The notes under the pieces: model-generated
Seen by the model: the letters and a program-made list of their open reading frames with translations, nothing else
The model's database searches: none
What the model was told of the DNA's origin: nothing
Translations under genes and position numbers: made by a program
Shown: positions 26,703-35,339 of the stretch, in pieces
How the letters are laid out: each line of letters opens with the position of its first letter
Position numbering within the stretch: the stretch's first letter is position 1
Source: Sinorhizobium meliloti
GTDB lineage: Bacteria; Pseudomonadota; Alphaproteobacteria; Rhizobiales; Rhizobiaceae
DNA: 64,000 nt
Direction of reading: 5' to 3'
Assembly (NCBI RefSeq): GCF_035610345.1
Contig: NZ_CP141213.1
Coordinates: 1,364,001 to 1,428,000 of the forward strand

Positions 26703-27791
26703 TCAACGGAGCCGATCGCCGCTTCCCTCGAAGGCGAACATCTCCTCGGGTGCCAAGGTCAGGCGGACCGCCTGCTTGGGTTGCGGCCGCTCGTCGCCGC
26801 GGCACTCGATGGTCATTTCCTCCCCCGTCGTCGTGAGGGCGTGCAGGTAGCCGGTCCCGCCGAGTTCCTCGATGAACTCGGCCGTCACGTCCAGGCCGAC
26901 GCCGCCCTCCCGTTCGCCGAGCGTGATGTGCTCCGGCCTTACCCCGATGAAAATCTCTTCGCCCGGGGCGACACCCGCCCGAGCCGGAATTTCGAACGGA
27001 ACTCCTGGCGCGTCGTGGAGCTCGATCGTGAGCCTGTCGCCGCCGCCGGGAACGACGCGTGCCTTCAGGAAATTCATCCCAGGCGAGCCGATGAAGCCCG
27101 CAACGAACATGTTGTCCGGATTGCGATAAAGCTCGAGGGGCGCACCCGTTTGTTGAACGACGCCGGCCTTCAGCACGACGATCCTGTCCGCCAGGGTCAT
27201 CGCCTCGACCTGATCGTGGGTGACGTAGACCATCGTCGCCCCGATCTGGCGGTGCAGCCGGGCAATCTCCATGCGCATCTTGACCCTGAGCTCGGCATCG
27301 AGGTTCGAAAGCGGCTCGTCGAAAAGGAAGACCCGCGGCTCGCGCACGATTGCGCGCCCGATTGCGACCCGTTGACGCTGGCCGCCCGAAAGCTGGCTCG
27401 GCTTGCTGTTCAGATAGTCCGAGAGCCGAAGGATTTCCGCGGCTGCCTTGACCTTCTGCTCGATCTCCGCCTTCGGCCGGCGGGCGATGGAAAGGCTGAA
27501 CGCCATATTGTCGAATACGGAGAGGTGCGGATAGAGCGCATAGGACTGGAAGACCATGGCGACGCCGCGCTTCGATGGCTCCCTGTGGGTGACGTCCTCG
27601 GCATCGATCCTGATTTCGCCGCCGGTCGTCTCCTCCAGCCCCGCGATCATGCGCAACAGTGTCGACTTCCCGCAGCCCGAGGGCCCGACGAAGACAGCGA
27701 ACTCGCCCTGCCCTATTTCGATATCGACATCATGGATCACCTTCACGGCGCCGAACGACTTGCTGACGCCGGTCAATTTGATTCCGGACAT
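26703..27791 (-). CDS. Arabino-oligosaccharide-type ABC ATPase, UgpC/MalK type
   Basis: A 362-residue ATPase. I chose the ATG at 27791 (MSGIKLTGVSKSFGAVKVIH) with GGGGAGG upstream. Motifs: Walker A GPSGCGKST, signature LSGGQRQRVAIGRAI, Walker B VFLFDEPLSNLD, switch YVTHDQVEAMT, and a TOBE-type C-terminal domain with FIGVRPEHITLG. It energises the permease pair encoded downstream. In this operon the ATPase gene precedes the binding protein, directly after the arabinofuranosidase gene. Confidence 0.9.
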   Translation of the reverse strand: MSGIKLTGVSKSFGAVKVIHDVDIEIGQGEFAVFVGPSGCGKSTLLRMIAGLEETTGGEIRIDAEDVTHREPSKRGVAMVFQSYALYPHLSVFDNMAFSLSIARRPKAEIEQKVKAAAEILRLSDYLNSKPSQLSGGQRQRVAIGRAIVREPRVFLFDEPLSNLDAELRVKMRMEIARLHRQIGATMVYVTHDQVEAMTLADRIVVLKAGVVQQTGAPLELYRNPDNMFVAGFIGSPGMNFLKARVVPGGGDRLTIELHDAPGVPFEIPARAGVAPGEEIFIGVRPEHITLGEREGGVGLDVTAEFIEELGGTGYLHALTTTGEEMTIECRGDERPQPKQAVRLTLAPEEMFAFEGSGDRLR

Positions 27792-27811
27792 TGAACCTCC
27801 CCGATAGTGAA

Positions 27812-27848
27812 TTCCGGCCCGGGCGTCACCCGGCCGCCCGGGCCGGAA
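27812..27848 (-). terminator. Stem-loop after arabinofuranosidase gene
   Basis: A perfect 14-bp stem (TTCCGGCCCGGGCG and its complement) with a 9-nt loop fills most of the gap between the arabinofuranosidase stop and the ATPase start. It may partly terminate or protect the upstream mRNA segment. Confidence 0.65.
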
Positions 27849-27852
27849 AGGC

Positions 27853-29373
27853 TTATGCAGAAGCGACGGACAAAAGGACGAAGTGGTAGGAGCGCGGCGG
27901 CAGCGAACCGACCAGCGTCCCCGCATCGTCGATGGCGAGTTCCCTGCCGGCTTTGGGAACGATGCGGTTCTGATCCTCGACCGAGTTACGCGCCTTCAGG
28001 TCGTCGCCTGCGAGCATCTGGTGCTCGACGATCTTCGCCCCCTTGAAGCCCTGAAGATCGAGGGTGAGGCCGAGCGGCTCGTCGAGGCTGCGGTTGATCG
28101 CGAAGACGGCGATCGACTTGCCGTCCTCGTGCAGCACCGCCGACAGGTCGAGATAGGGCACGTCCTGAGCCACCTCGCAATCGTAGGTGGGGCCGGACTG
28201 CGCCACGGTGAGCGCGGTGCCGCGGCCGTATTTCGAGGCATATTGAAGCGGATAGTAGATCGACTGCCGCCAGGCGGGGCCGCCGGCCTTGGTGAGGATC
28301 GGCGCTATGACATTGACCAGCTGTGCCATGCAGGCGATCTTGACGCGGTCCGATCTCCGGATGAAGACGTTCAGCAGAGAGCCGACGAAGATCGCATCCT
28401 CGAGATTGTAGAGCTCTTCCAGCAGCGGCGGCGCTTCCGGCCAGTCCCAGCTGGCAATCCGCTCGCCGTCCTCCTTGCGGTCGTGATACCAGACGTTCCA
28501 CTCGTCGAAGCAGATCTTGACGTCGCGCTTCGAACGCTTCTTCGCCTTGATGTAGTCGATCACGCCGCCGATCGTCACTATGTACCGGTCCAGTTCGATC
28601 GCCTTGGCATAATAATTGAGGGTGTCCTGCTCCTCGTTGCCGAAATATTTGTGCAGCGAGATGTAGTCGACGCTGTCGTAGCTCGCTTCGAGAACCGTCG
28701 CCTCCCATTCCGGGTAGGACTTCATCTTGTCGTTCGAGGAGCCGCAGACGACGGTTTCCAGCGTCTTGTCGAAATATTTGAAGGCCTTGCTCACCTCGTT
28801 GGCGAGATGGCCGTATTCGGCCGCACTCTTGTGACCGACCTGCCAAGGTCCGTCCATCTCGTTACCGAGGCACCAGATGCGTACATTGTGCGGCTCCTTG
28901 TAGCCATGCTTTGCGCGCAGATCGCTCCAATAGGTGCCGCCGGGATGATTGCAGTATTCGAGGAAGTTGCGTGCGTCGTCGAGGCCGCGTGAACCGAGGT
29001 TCATCGCCAGCATCATCTCGGTACCCGCAAGCTTTGCCCAATCGGCGAACTCGTTGACGCCGACCTGGTTGGTTTCGCGCGTGCGCCAGGCGAGATCGAG
29101 GCGCACCGGACGCTCCTCGCGCGGCCCGATACCGTCCTCCCAGCGATAGGCGGAAACGAAGTTGCCGCCGGGATAGCGGACGATCGGCATATCGAGATCG
29201 CGCACCATATCCAAAACATCGGTTCGAAAGCCGTCCTTATCCGCATTTTCGTGGCCGGGCTCATAGATCCCCGTATAAACGGCACGGCCCATATGCTCCA
29301 GGAACGAGCCGTAGACCCGCTTGTCGACGGACGAGATTGTATATTCCCGATTAAGGGTAGCCTTCGCTCGCAT
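27853..29373 (-). CDS. GH51 alpha-L-arabinofuranosidase
   Basis: A 506-residue glycoside hydrolase of family 51, a retaining exo-enzyme that removes terminal arabinofuranose from arabinans and arabinoxylan fragments. The catalytic acid/base is Glu172 in WCLGNEMDGPW and the nucleophile is Glu291 in CFDEWNVWYH. The N-terminal part (FLEHMGRAVYTGIYEPGH, IVRYPGGNFVSAYRWEDGIG) is strongly typical. No signal peptide, so it acts in the cytoplasm on imported oligosaccharides. GAGGAAAC precedes the ATG. It is first in the operon with the importer and ArsR-type regulator. Confidence 0.95.
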   Translation of the reverse strand: MRAKATLNREYTISSVDKRVYGSFLEHMGRAVYTGIYEPGHENADKDGFRTDVLDMVRDLDMPIVRYPGGNFVSAYRWEDGIGPREERPVRLDLAWRTRETNQVGVNEFADWAKLAGTEMMLAMNLGSRGLDDARNFLEYCNHPGGTYWSDLRAKHGYKEPHNVRIWCLGNEMDGPWQVGHKSAAEYGHLANEVSKAFKYFDKTLETVVCGSSNDKMKSYPEWEATVLEASYDSVDYISLHKYFGNEEQDTLNYYAKAIELDRYIVTIGGVIDYIKAKKRSKRDVKICFDEWNVWYHDRKEDGERIASWDWPEAPPLLEELYNLEDAIFVGSLLNVFIRRSDRVKIACMAQLVNVIAPILTKAGGPAWRQSIYYPLQYASKYGRGTALTVAQSGPTYDCEVAQDVPYLDLSAVLHEDGKSIAVFAINRSLDEPLGLTLDLQGFKGAKIVEHQMLAGDDLKARNSVEDQNRIVPKAGRELAIDDAGTLVGSLPPRSYHFVLLSVASA

Positions 29374-29415
29374 GGTGTTTCCTCGTTTATTGAAGTCGAT
29401 TTTGGACGAAGCTAA

Positions 29416-29430
29416 ATTGTATGATTTTTT
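29416..29430. promoter_or_regulatory. AT-rich promoter region with ATTGTATGATTTTTT motif
   Basis: Upstream of the arabinofuranosidase operon, ATTGTATGATTTTTT lies in an unusually AT-rich 60 bp. It matches 14 of 15 bases with the motif at 7408-7422 in front of the YtfQ-type operon and contains a half site (TTGT) of the TTGTCATACAA palindrome at 35288. The rest of the 277-bp gap 29374-29650 holds no gene I can support. Confidence 0.4.
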
Positions 29431-29650
29431 ATTTCAAGAGTTTTGTTTTATATCAGTATATCCGATACACATGGGAGTAGCTCACTTGATTTTTCGCCCT
29501 TGGCCTCGTCTCGCCGCCGCCTGCGGAACGATCCCCCGGCCAACCGATTAGACGGCTAAGGGCACCTGCGATTGTGTGGCGCGGCAGCAACTGTCATGAT
29601 GGAACGGCGCTTCCTCAGCGGGCCTGAGAACTGGACGGAGCATATCGCTC

Positions 29651-30772
29651 ATGGCTTGGTCCTTCAGTATCGGAACGATTGCCGGCACGGTAATTCGCGT
29701 GCACGTGACCTTCGCGCTGCTTCTGATCTGGATATGGCTGATGCACTACCGGATCGGCGGCACACCGGCTGCGATGGAGGGGATTGCTTTCATAGTCGCC
29801 GTCTTCGTCTGCGTCGTGCTCCACGAGTTCGGCCACATCGCGGCGGCACGCCGTTTCGGGATCAAGACGCCGGACATAACGCTGCTGCCGATCGGCGGCG
29901 TCGCCAGACTCGAGCGCATGCCGGAAGAGCCCGGCCAGGAATTCGTAATCGCCATCGCCGGTCCTCTGGTCAATGTGGCGATTGCCGCGGTGCTCATCGC
30001 CATCCTCGGCAGCTCGGCGGGCATGGAGCAGATAGCGGGCGTCGAAGACCCCCAGAGCGGATTTCTGGCAAGGCTTGCCGGCGTCAATGTTTTCCTCGTG
30101 CTCTTCAATATGATCCCCGCCTTCCCGATGGACGGCGGCCGCGTATTGCGGGCCGCTCTCGCCTCGCGGCTCAGCTGGTCGCGTGCGACCCAGATCGCCG
30201 CAACGATCGGCCAGGGCCTTGCCTTCGTCTTCGGCTTCGTCGGTCTGTTCTACAATCCTCTTCTCATCTTCATCGCCATCTTCGTCTATCTGGCCGCAAC
30301 GGCGGAAGCCCAGAACGCCCAGATCCGCGAGATCTCCGGCAGCGTGATGATCTCAGACGTGATGATCACCGAATTCGCGACCCTTGACCGGTCGGCGACC
30401 ATCGACGACGCCATCGACACGCTGCTTGCCACCACGCAGCGCGAATTTCCGGTGGTCGATGCCGCAGGCCACTTCGAGGGATTGCTGACGCGCGACGACA
30501 TGATCCGCGCTCTGAAGGAGAAAGGCCCATCGACACCGGTGGTCGCCGCGATGCGCTGCAACCTGCCGACGATCCATCATCGCAAACGCCTCGAGGAAAG
30601 CCTGCGGCTCATGCAGGAATCCCATTCGCCGGCCCTCGCCGTCCTGGACGGCTCCGACCGCCTCGTCGGGCTGATGACGCACGAAACGATCGGCGAGATG
30701 ATGATGGTGCGCGCGGCCGCCCCGGGCCGCTTCCGATTCGGCCACCTGCGGCAGACCGGAAGCCGAGGCTGA
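29651..30772 (+). CDS. M50 (site-2 type) zinc metalloprotease with CBS domain pair
   Basis: A 373-residue membrane protease. The zinc motif is HEFGH (His58-Glu59, His62) inside a hydrophobic helix; the third ligand is Asp161 in NMIPAFPMDGGR. About five or six membrane segments span residues 10-230, followed by two CBS domains (about residues 240-365), which usually bind adenine nucleotides and adjust activity. It should cut within membrane-embedded substrates. GGAG lies about 10 bp before the ATG. A DUF1772-like gene follows at 120 bp on the same strand. Substrate unknown. Confidence 0.9.
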   Translation: MAWSFSIGTIAGTVIRVHVTFALLLIWIWLMHYRIGGTPAAMEGIAFIVAVFVCVVLHEFGHIAAARRFGIKTPDITLLPIGGVARLERMPEEPGQEFVIAIAGPLVNVAIAAVLIAILGSSAGMEQIAGVEDPQSGFLARLAGVNVFLVLFNMIPAFPMDGGRVLRAALASRLSWSRATQIAATIGQGLAFVFGFVGLFYNPLLIFIAIFVYLAATAEAQNAQIREISGSVMISDVMITEFATLDRSATIDDAIDTLLATTQREFPVVDAAGHFEGLLTRDDMIRALKEKGPSTPVVAAMRCNLPTIHHRKRLEESLRLMQESHSPALAVLDGSDRLVGLMTHETIGEMMMVRAAAPGRFRFGHLRQTGSRG

Positions 30773-30891
30773 GCTCGAAGAATGATGGAACCGAATCGGC
30801 GCTCCGGGGTTTGGGCCACAACCCTACGGCGCTGCGCGTCCTGGCGAAACACGCAAGGTCGAGGAACCTGCAGGCAAATCGGATCGACTTA

Positions 30892-31392
30892 ATGCTCGTG
30901 ACGGTAGAAGTTCTCACGATCGTCCTGGTCGCGATAGCAACGGCACTGGCCCTTGCCCATGCACTCGAGTTGCCCGGCAAATTGCGATTGCCTAAGGAAC
31001 AATATCTGGCGATGCAGGCAATCTACTATCCGGGCTTCACCATCGGGGGCGCAGCAGAGCCGGCGGCCCTGCTTCTTACTGCTGCTCTCCTCTTCCTGAT
31101 GCCCGGCGGGACGACGGCATTCTGGCTGACGGCCGGGGCATTCGCCGGCTTGCTGGCGATGCACGCGGCCTATTGGATGTTGACGCACCCCGTAAACAAC
31201 TTCTGGCTCAAGGATACGCAGTTGGGAGGAACGGGGGCGCGCTTTTTCGCTTTCGGCGCCCCGCGCGCTTCGACGGCCGCGGAAAGCACGGACTGGACCG
31301 CCCTGCGGGACCGCTGGGAGCGATCCCATGTCGTACGGGCCGTTCTCGGCCTCGCCAGCCTCGTATTGCTCGCAACGGCGATAGCTCTCTGA
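30892..31392 (+). CDS. DUF1772-like four-helix membrane protein
   Basis: A 166-residue protein with four predicted membrane helices. It has the pattern ALAHALELPGKLRLPKEQY and YYPGFTIGGAAEP seen in DUF1772 proteins, a group that includes anthrone oxygenase-like proteins. I chose the ATG at 30892 (MLVTVEVLTIVLVA), where the first helix begins; an upstream ATG at 30811 would add a charged 27-residue extension. A related gene lies opposite it and ends 8 bp away. Enzymatic function is not established for most members. Confidence 0.7.
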   Translation: MLVTVEVLTIVLVAIATALALAHALELPGKLRLPKEQYLAMQAIYYPGFTIGGAAEPAALLLTAALLFLMPGGTTAFWLTAGAFAGLLAMHAAYWMLTHPVNNFWLKDTQLGGTGARFFAFGAPRASTAAESTDWTALRDRWERSHVVRAVLGLASLVLLATAIAL

Positions 31393-31400
31393 GGACTGCG

Positions 31401-31883
31401 CTATGTGCCACTGCCAAGGCGCGGTGCCAGCAGGGCGATAGAAATCGACCCGAAACCGAGGACCTTCAACGCGGCGACGGCCATGTGGCCCGTCTCCCAT
31501 CTGAGGCGTATCGCTTCGAAGTCCGGCGGGATCGGGCCTGGTTTCCAGGTGGCCAGGATCGCATTTGCCGGAGCGACCAGCGTGAACCACGCCGCCAGCG
31601 CTCCAGCAAATAAAACCGCGCCGGCGAGGGCGAACCAGAACGCCGGCCGCTCATTGGCGAGCAGGTAGGAAAGAAAGCACGCCGCCAGTATCGTCGTGAC
31701 GTCGAGCGGCCCGCCGACCTTTGCAAAAAGCGCGAACTGGCCGTTGAAGACGGTCGCCTCGCGCCACAGTTCCGGCGCCCAGACGAACAGCCGCGGCGGC
31801 GCCTCCAATACATGGGCGAAGGAGGGGCCGAGGCTGAGAGCCGCGAGCAGCAGCGATACCAGGCCTGTAAGATAAACGACCAT
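31401..31883 (-). CDS. DUF1772-like four-helix membrane protein, convergent paralogue
   Basis: A 160-residue protein with four membrane helices and the same layout as its convergent neighbour: PSFAHVLEAPPRLF near the N-terminus, a central Asn/Pro loop and a C-terminal LRWETGHMAVAALKVLGF that mirrors LRDRWERSHVVRAVLGL in the other protein. I chose the ATG at 31883 (MVVYLTGLVSLLLAA) with AAGGCGGGGA upstream; a longer frame reaches 31949. The facing arrangement with 8 bp between the stops suggests an inverted duplication or a functional pair. Confidence 0.68.
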   Translation of the reverse strand: MVVYLTGLVSLLLAALSLGPSFAHVLEAPPRLFVWAPELWREATVFNGQFALFAKVGGPLDVTTILAACFLSYLLANERPAFWFALAGAVLFAGALAAWFTLVAPANAILATWKPGPIPPDFEAIRLRWETGHMAVAALKVLGFGSISIALLAPRLGSGT

Positions 31884-32059
31884 TTCCCCGCCTTTACGTA
31901 TGTCATCGGCAGCCTGGCCTACAACTTTGGCGATGGGCAAGTGTTCCATGAAAAAGAGAGACTATGCCGCTCTCGCCGACCTCACGGAATGTTGTTGAGA
32001 GAGGCCTCACTGCAGTCGCCGATGTGCCGGTATGATCCCCGGAGAACGGAGATCGATCC

Positions 32060-33310
32060 ATGCACGCGAAGATGCCCGGGGGCCTGTTGGCCGGGTTCCT
32101 GCTTCTCCTCGTTCCTGCCCAGGGCTTCGGCCTCGACCTGCCGCGCTCGGGTCATCCGATATTCGACCGTGTCGTCACGCTTGTCGTCGACAACTTTCAC
32201 GATCCCGCAGCGCTCGACGGCTTCGGCGCAGCGGTGCGGCAGGAACTCGACGGCGGCGACCCGCTGAACGCGAAGAGCACGGAGCCCCGGCTCGACGCTG
32301 CGGTCGAGAGAGTCCTCGCGAGCCTAGACGCGTCGCATACGGCTCGCTTCACGCGGGATTCGATTGCCTATTACGAGCTCGCCGACATATTCCGTTACGC
32401 TATCCGCCACGACATGAAGCGGCTGTTCCCGCCGGATGGCCGGGCCAGCTATGCCGGGGTCGGCATGGTCGCCCGGATGGAAAACGGCCTGCTGTTCGTC
32501 AGCGACGTCTATGACGGTTCGCCTGCGGACAAGGCGGGTATCCGGGTGGGCGACGAGGTTCTGTCGGTGGATGGCGCGCCGTATCGCGAAATCGAATCCT
32601 TCCGCGACAGGATCGGACAAAAGGTGGAGATCCGCCTGCGCCGTAATCCCGGCGCACAGCCCTTCACGGCCAGTGTCGCGGTCGAACGGCTGCGGCCCTT
32701 GCCCACATTCGAAAAGGCGATCGAGAACAGCGTGTCCGTCAACGAGAGCGACGGGCGACGCATCGGTTACCTGCGTCTTTGGACCCTTTCAAGTCCCGAC
32801 GGTCTCGACATCGCGGCGCGTGAACTGGCGACCGGCCGTCTCAAGGACGCCGATGGAGTCGTCGTCGATCTGCGCGGACGCTGGGGCGGCGGTCCGCCCG
32901 ACGCGGCGGAGCTCTTCGTCGGCGATACGCCGAACTTCAGGCTGATCTCCCGCAACGGCAAGGATATGCTCGCCAATGTCCGCTGGCGACGCCCGATCGT
33001 CGCCATCATAGACGAGGGATCGAGAAGCGGCCTCGAACTCTTCGCCTATGCGTTGAAGACCAACGGAATCCCGCTCGTCGGGACGCGCACGGCGGGGGCG
33101 CTTCTCGCCGGCCGCGCCTATATCCTGCCGGACGACAGCATTCTGGAGCTTGCGGTTTCCGACGCGGTGATCGATGACGGTGTGCGTCTGGAGGGGCGCG
33201 GCGTCGAGCCGGACGTAACCGTTCCGTTCCCCCTGCCCTATGCCGACGGACGCGACCCCCAGCGCGAAGCCGCCATGGAAGAGATGCGGCGCATCCTCGC
33301 CAAGGGCTGA
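32060..33310 (+). CDS. S41-type (C-terminal processing-like) serine protease, periplasmic
   Basis: A 416-residue protein with a signal peptide (MPGGLLAGFLLLLVPAQGFG), a PDZ domain at about residues 130-210 (VSDVYDGSPADKAGIRVGDE) and an S41 catalytic domain (IGYLRLWTLSSPDG, VVVDLRGRWGGG). By alignment with Prc, the nucleophile would be Ser323 in EGSRSGLELFAYAL. The lysine general base of the CtpA/Prc branch is missing: the matching segment is GTRTAGA. That segment resembles the S41B (tricorn-like) branch, so catalysis may differ or be lost. It stands alone, closed by a hairpin terminator. Confidence 0.85.
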   Translation: MHAKMPGGLLAGFLLLLVPAQGFGLDLPRSGHPIFDRVVTLVVDNFHDPAALDGFGAAVRQELDGGDPLNAKSTEPRLDAAVERVLASLDASHTARFTRDSIAYYELADIFRYAIRHDMKRLFPPDGRASYAGVGMVARMENGLLFVSDVYDGSPADKAGIRVGDEVLSVDGAPYREIESFRDRIGQKVEIRLRRNPGAQPFTASVAVERLRPLPTFEKAIENSVSVNESDGRRIGYLRLWTLSSPDGLDIAARELATGRLKDADGVVVDLRGRWGGGPPDAAELFVGDTPNFRLISRNGKDMLANVRWRRPIVAIIDEGSRSGLELFAYALKTNGIPLVGTRTAGALLAGRAYILPDDSILELAVSDAVIDDGVRLEGRGVEPDVTVPFPLPYADGRDPQREAAMEEMRRILAKG

Positions 33311-33333
33311 GCCGGCGAACCGGTTCTTGAATT

Positions 33334-33350
33334 CGGGCCGCGTCGGCCCG
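33334..33350. terminator. Bidirectional hairpin between convergent genes
   Basis: A perfect 7-bp stem CGGGCCG/CGGCCCG with a 3-nt loop, in the 51-bp gap between the S41 protease stop and the permease stop. Confidence 0.6.
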
Positions 33351-33361
33351 CCTTCCCTCGT

Positions 33362-34360
33362 CTATTCGCTTTGCCGGAAGTTTCGGATCCGGTCGAAAAG
33401 CACGGCGAGCACGATGGCGCCGCCGATGAAGGCGCCCTGCCAGAATGCGTTAATCCCGAGCAAGCCGAGGCTGTTGCGGATCACCTCGATCAGCGCAGCT
33501 CCGATCAGGGCGCCGGAAGCCGTGCCGGCGCCGCCGGCAAGATTGGCGCCGCCGATGACGGCAGCGGCGATGACCTGAAGCTCCATTCCTGCACCTATAT
33601 TGGTCGTCACGGCGCCGAGCCAGCCGGTCTGGATGATGCCGGCAATCCCCGCCGCGAGCGCGGAGATCATGTATACGGCAACCTTGATCCTTCTCACCGG
33701 AACGCCGGTGAGCGTCGCGGCGTGCTCGTTGCCGCCGATGGCGAAGACGTAGCGGCCGAACTTCGTCCAGCGCAGAACGAAGCCGGTGAGGAGCGCCAGG
33801 ACGATCATGTAGAGCACCGGATTGGCGATACCGAGGAACCAGGCGCCGCCGCCAAGAGCCAGGAGCGTGTCGTGGTCCGGGCCGAACTCGAATACGACCG
33901 TATTGTTGGATGCGACCATCGCCAGGCTTCGCGCGATCGAGAGCATTCCGAGGGTGATCACGAAAGGTGGAAAGCCGAGATAGGCTATCATGACGCCGTT
34001 GAATGCGCCCGCGACCAGCGCCGTGCCGATCGAGGCGGCAATACCCACCTCTATGCCGTAGCCGGCATGCATGACCACGGCCAGCACCATGCTGCACAGG
34101 CAGAGGACCGACCCCACCGACAGATCGATGCCGCCGGTAATGATGACCAGCGTCATTCCAAGCGCGATGATCGCGACGAAGGTGAAGTTGCGCGTGATGT
34201 TGTAGAGGTTTTTGGCCGTTGCGAAGGAGTCGGTGGCAACCGACAGGAAGAGGCAGGCGAGGATGACCGCCACCAGGACCCAGAATGCCTGGCTGGCCAA
34301 CAGGAACGAGAGCCATCCGCGGTCTCTCTGTCCGACTGCTCGATCGAGCGTAATTGCCAT
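33362..34360 (-). CDS. Sugar ABC transporter permease, RbsC/FrcC type
   Basis: A 332-residue inner-membrane permease with eight or more helices, beginning MAITLDRAVGQRDRG. Conserved features: LVIITGGIDLSVGSVLCLCS, GMLSIARSLAMVASNNTVVF, GGNEHAATLTGVPVRRIKV and GGANLAGGAGTASGAL. The open frame continues upstream through the ATPase gene region without a stop, but that part is a shadow. It lies 29 bp after the ATPase stop. With the divergent binding protein it forms a ribose/fructose-class importer. Confidence 0.9.
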   Translation of the reverse strand: MAITLDRAVGQRDRGWLSFLLASQAFWVLVAVILACLFLSVATDSFATAKNLYNITRNFTFVAIIALGMTLVIITGGIDLSVGSVLCLCSMVLAVVMHAGYGIEVGIAASIGTALVAGAFNGVMIAYLGFPPFVITLGMLSIARSLAMVASNNTVVFEFGPDHDTLLALGGGAWFLGIANPVLYMIVLALLTGFVLRWTKFGRYVFAIGGNEHAATLTGVPVRRIKVAVYMISALAAGIAGIIQTGWLGAVTTNIGAGMELQVIAAAVIGGANLAGGAGTASGALIGAALIEVIRNSLGLLGINAFWQGAFIGGAIVLAVLFDRIRNFRQSE

Positions 34361-34389
34361 TGTCGACCTTCGCTTTCTTTTCGAATGGT

Positions 34390-35130
34390 TCACACCTGTT
34401 CGATGGCGCCGGTGATCAGTCCCGTCACCTCCTCCGGCGAACTCGCGGCGATCGGCTTGTCGGCGACCTTCCTGCCCCGACGCATAACGATCACCCGGTC
34501 GGCGACGGTAAAGACGTCCGGCATACGGTGGCTGATCAGCACGACGGCGATGCCCCGGTCGCGCAACTCGCGGATCAGGTTCAGCACCTCGGCCACCTGG
34601 CGCACCGAAATGGCCGCCGTCGGTTCGTCCATGAGCACGATCTTGGCCTCTGAAAGCATCGTCCGCGCGATTGCAACCGCCTGCCGCTGACCGCCCGACA
34701 TTTGCCTGACCAGGTTGCGCGGCGGCGTCTCCGACTTCAGTTCTTTGAAAATCTCGCCGGCGCGGCGATACATCGCCCTGTAATCGAGTATGCGCAGCGG
34801 CCCGATGCCGCGCCTGATCTCCCGCCCGAGAAAGACATTTGCAGCAGCCGTGAGGTTGTCGCAAAGCGCCAGATCCTGATAGACGATCTCGATGCCGTGC
34901 TGCCGCGCCTCGACCGGGCGATGCATCACGAGTTCCGCACCGTCGAGCCGGATCGTTCCATGACTCGGCCGGAAGTTGCCGGCCATCATCTTGACCAGAG
35001 TCGACTTGCCGGCGCCGTTGTCGCCCATGAGCCCGACCACCTCGCCGCGGTCGAGCGAGAGCGACACGTCGCTGACCGCCTGAATGGCGCCGAAATGCTT
35101 GGAAATATTGACGAGTTCGAGAACTGCCAC
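34390..35130 (-). CDS. Sugar ABC transporter ATPase, single-domain FrcA type
   Basis: A 246-residue ATPase with one ABC domain, unlike the double RbsA-type proteins. It resembles FrcA of the rhizobial fructose importer FrcBCA. Motifs: Walker A GDNGAGKST, Q-loop VYQDLALCDNL, signature MSGGQRQAVAIAR, Walker B IVLMDEPTAAIS, switch VLISHRM. The start is GTG at 35130 behind GGGAGG. It is divergent from the binding-protein gene, with the regulatory region in between. Confidence 0.88.
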   Translation of the reverse strand: MAVLELVNISKHFGAIQAVSDVSLSLDRGEVVGLMGDNGAGKSTLVKMMAGNFRPSHGTIRLDGAELVMHRPVEARQHGIEIVYQDLALCDNLTAAANVFLGREIRRGIGPLRILDYRAMYRRAGEIFKELKSETPPRNLVRQMSGGQRQAVAIARTMLSEAKIVLMDEPTAAISVRQVAEVLNLIRELRDRGIAVVLISHRMPDVFTVADRVIVMRRGRKVADKPIAASSPEEVTGLITGAIEQV

Positions 35131-35250
35131 AGCCGTCTAGCCTCCCGAAGCAGCGGGCCGCCTCCTCGGTCGCTTGCCCCGCTCTCGCGCGCTCCCGGCA
35201 AGGCGACCGCCTCCATTTACGCAAATGCGCGGGAAAGCGTCAATCAATAG

Positions 35251-35300
35251 TCCTACAAATCGCTCCGCACATACGCTGAAACGCATATTGTCATACAAAT
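35251..35300. promoter_or_regulatory. Operator-like sites in divergent promoter region
   Basis: TTGTCATACAA at 35288-35298 is a perfect 11-bp palindrome of the FadR/GntR form TnGTnnnACnA. TCATACAAAT at its right is repeated as TCCTACAAAT (9 of 10 bases) exactly 40 bp upstream at 35251-35260, about four helical turns away. The sites lie between the ATPase and binding-protein genes and could serve both promoters. Confidence 0.5.
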
Positions 35301-35339
35301 AGTCGTTGACGTGCCGTTCGCGTGGATATTAGCTGGTGC

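Noticed and set aside
33362..35224. 620-codon frame that could be read as an ATPase-permease fusion
   Set aside because: Only the last 332 residues are permease-like; the first part is out of frame with the ATPase gene encoded there. Two separate genes with their own starts explain the region.
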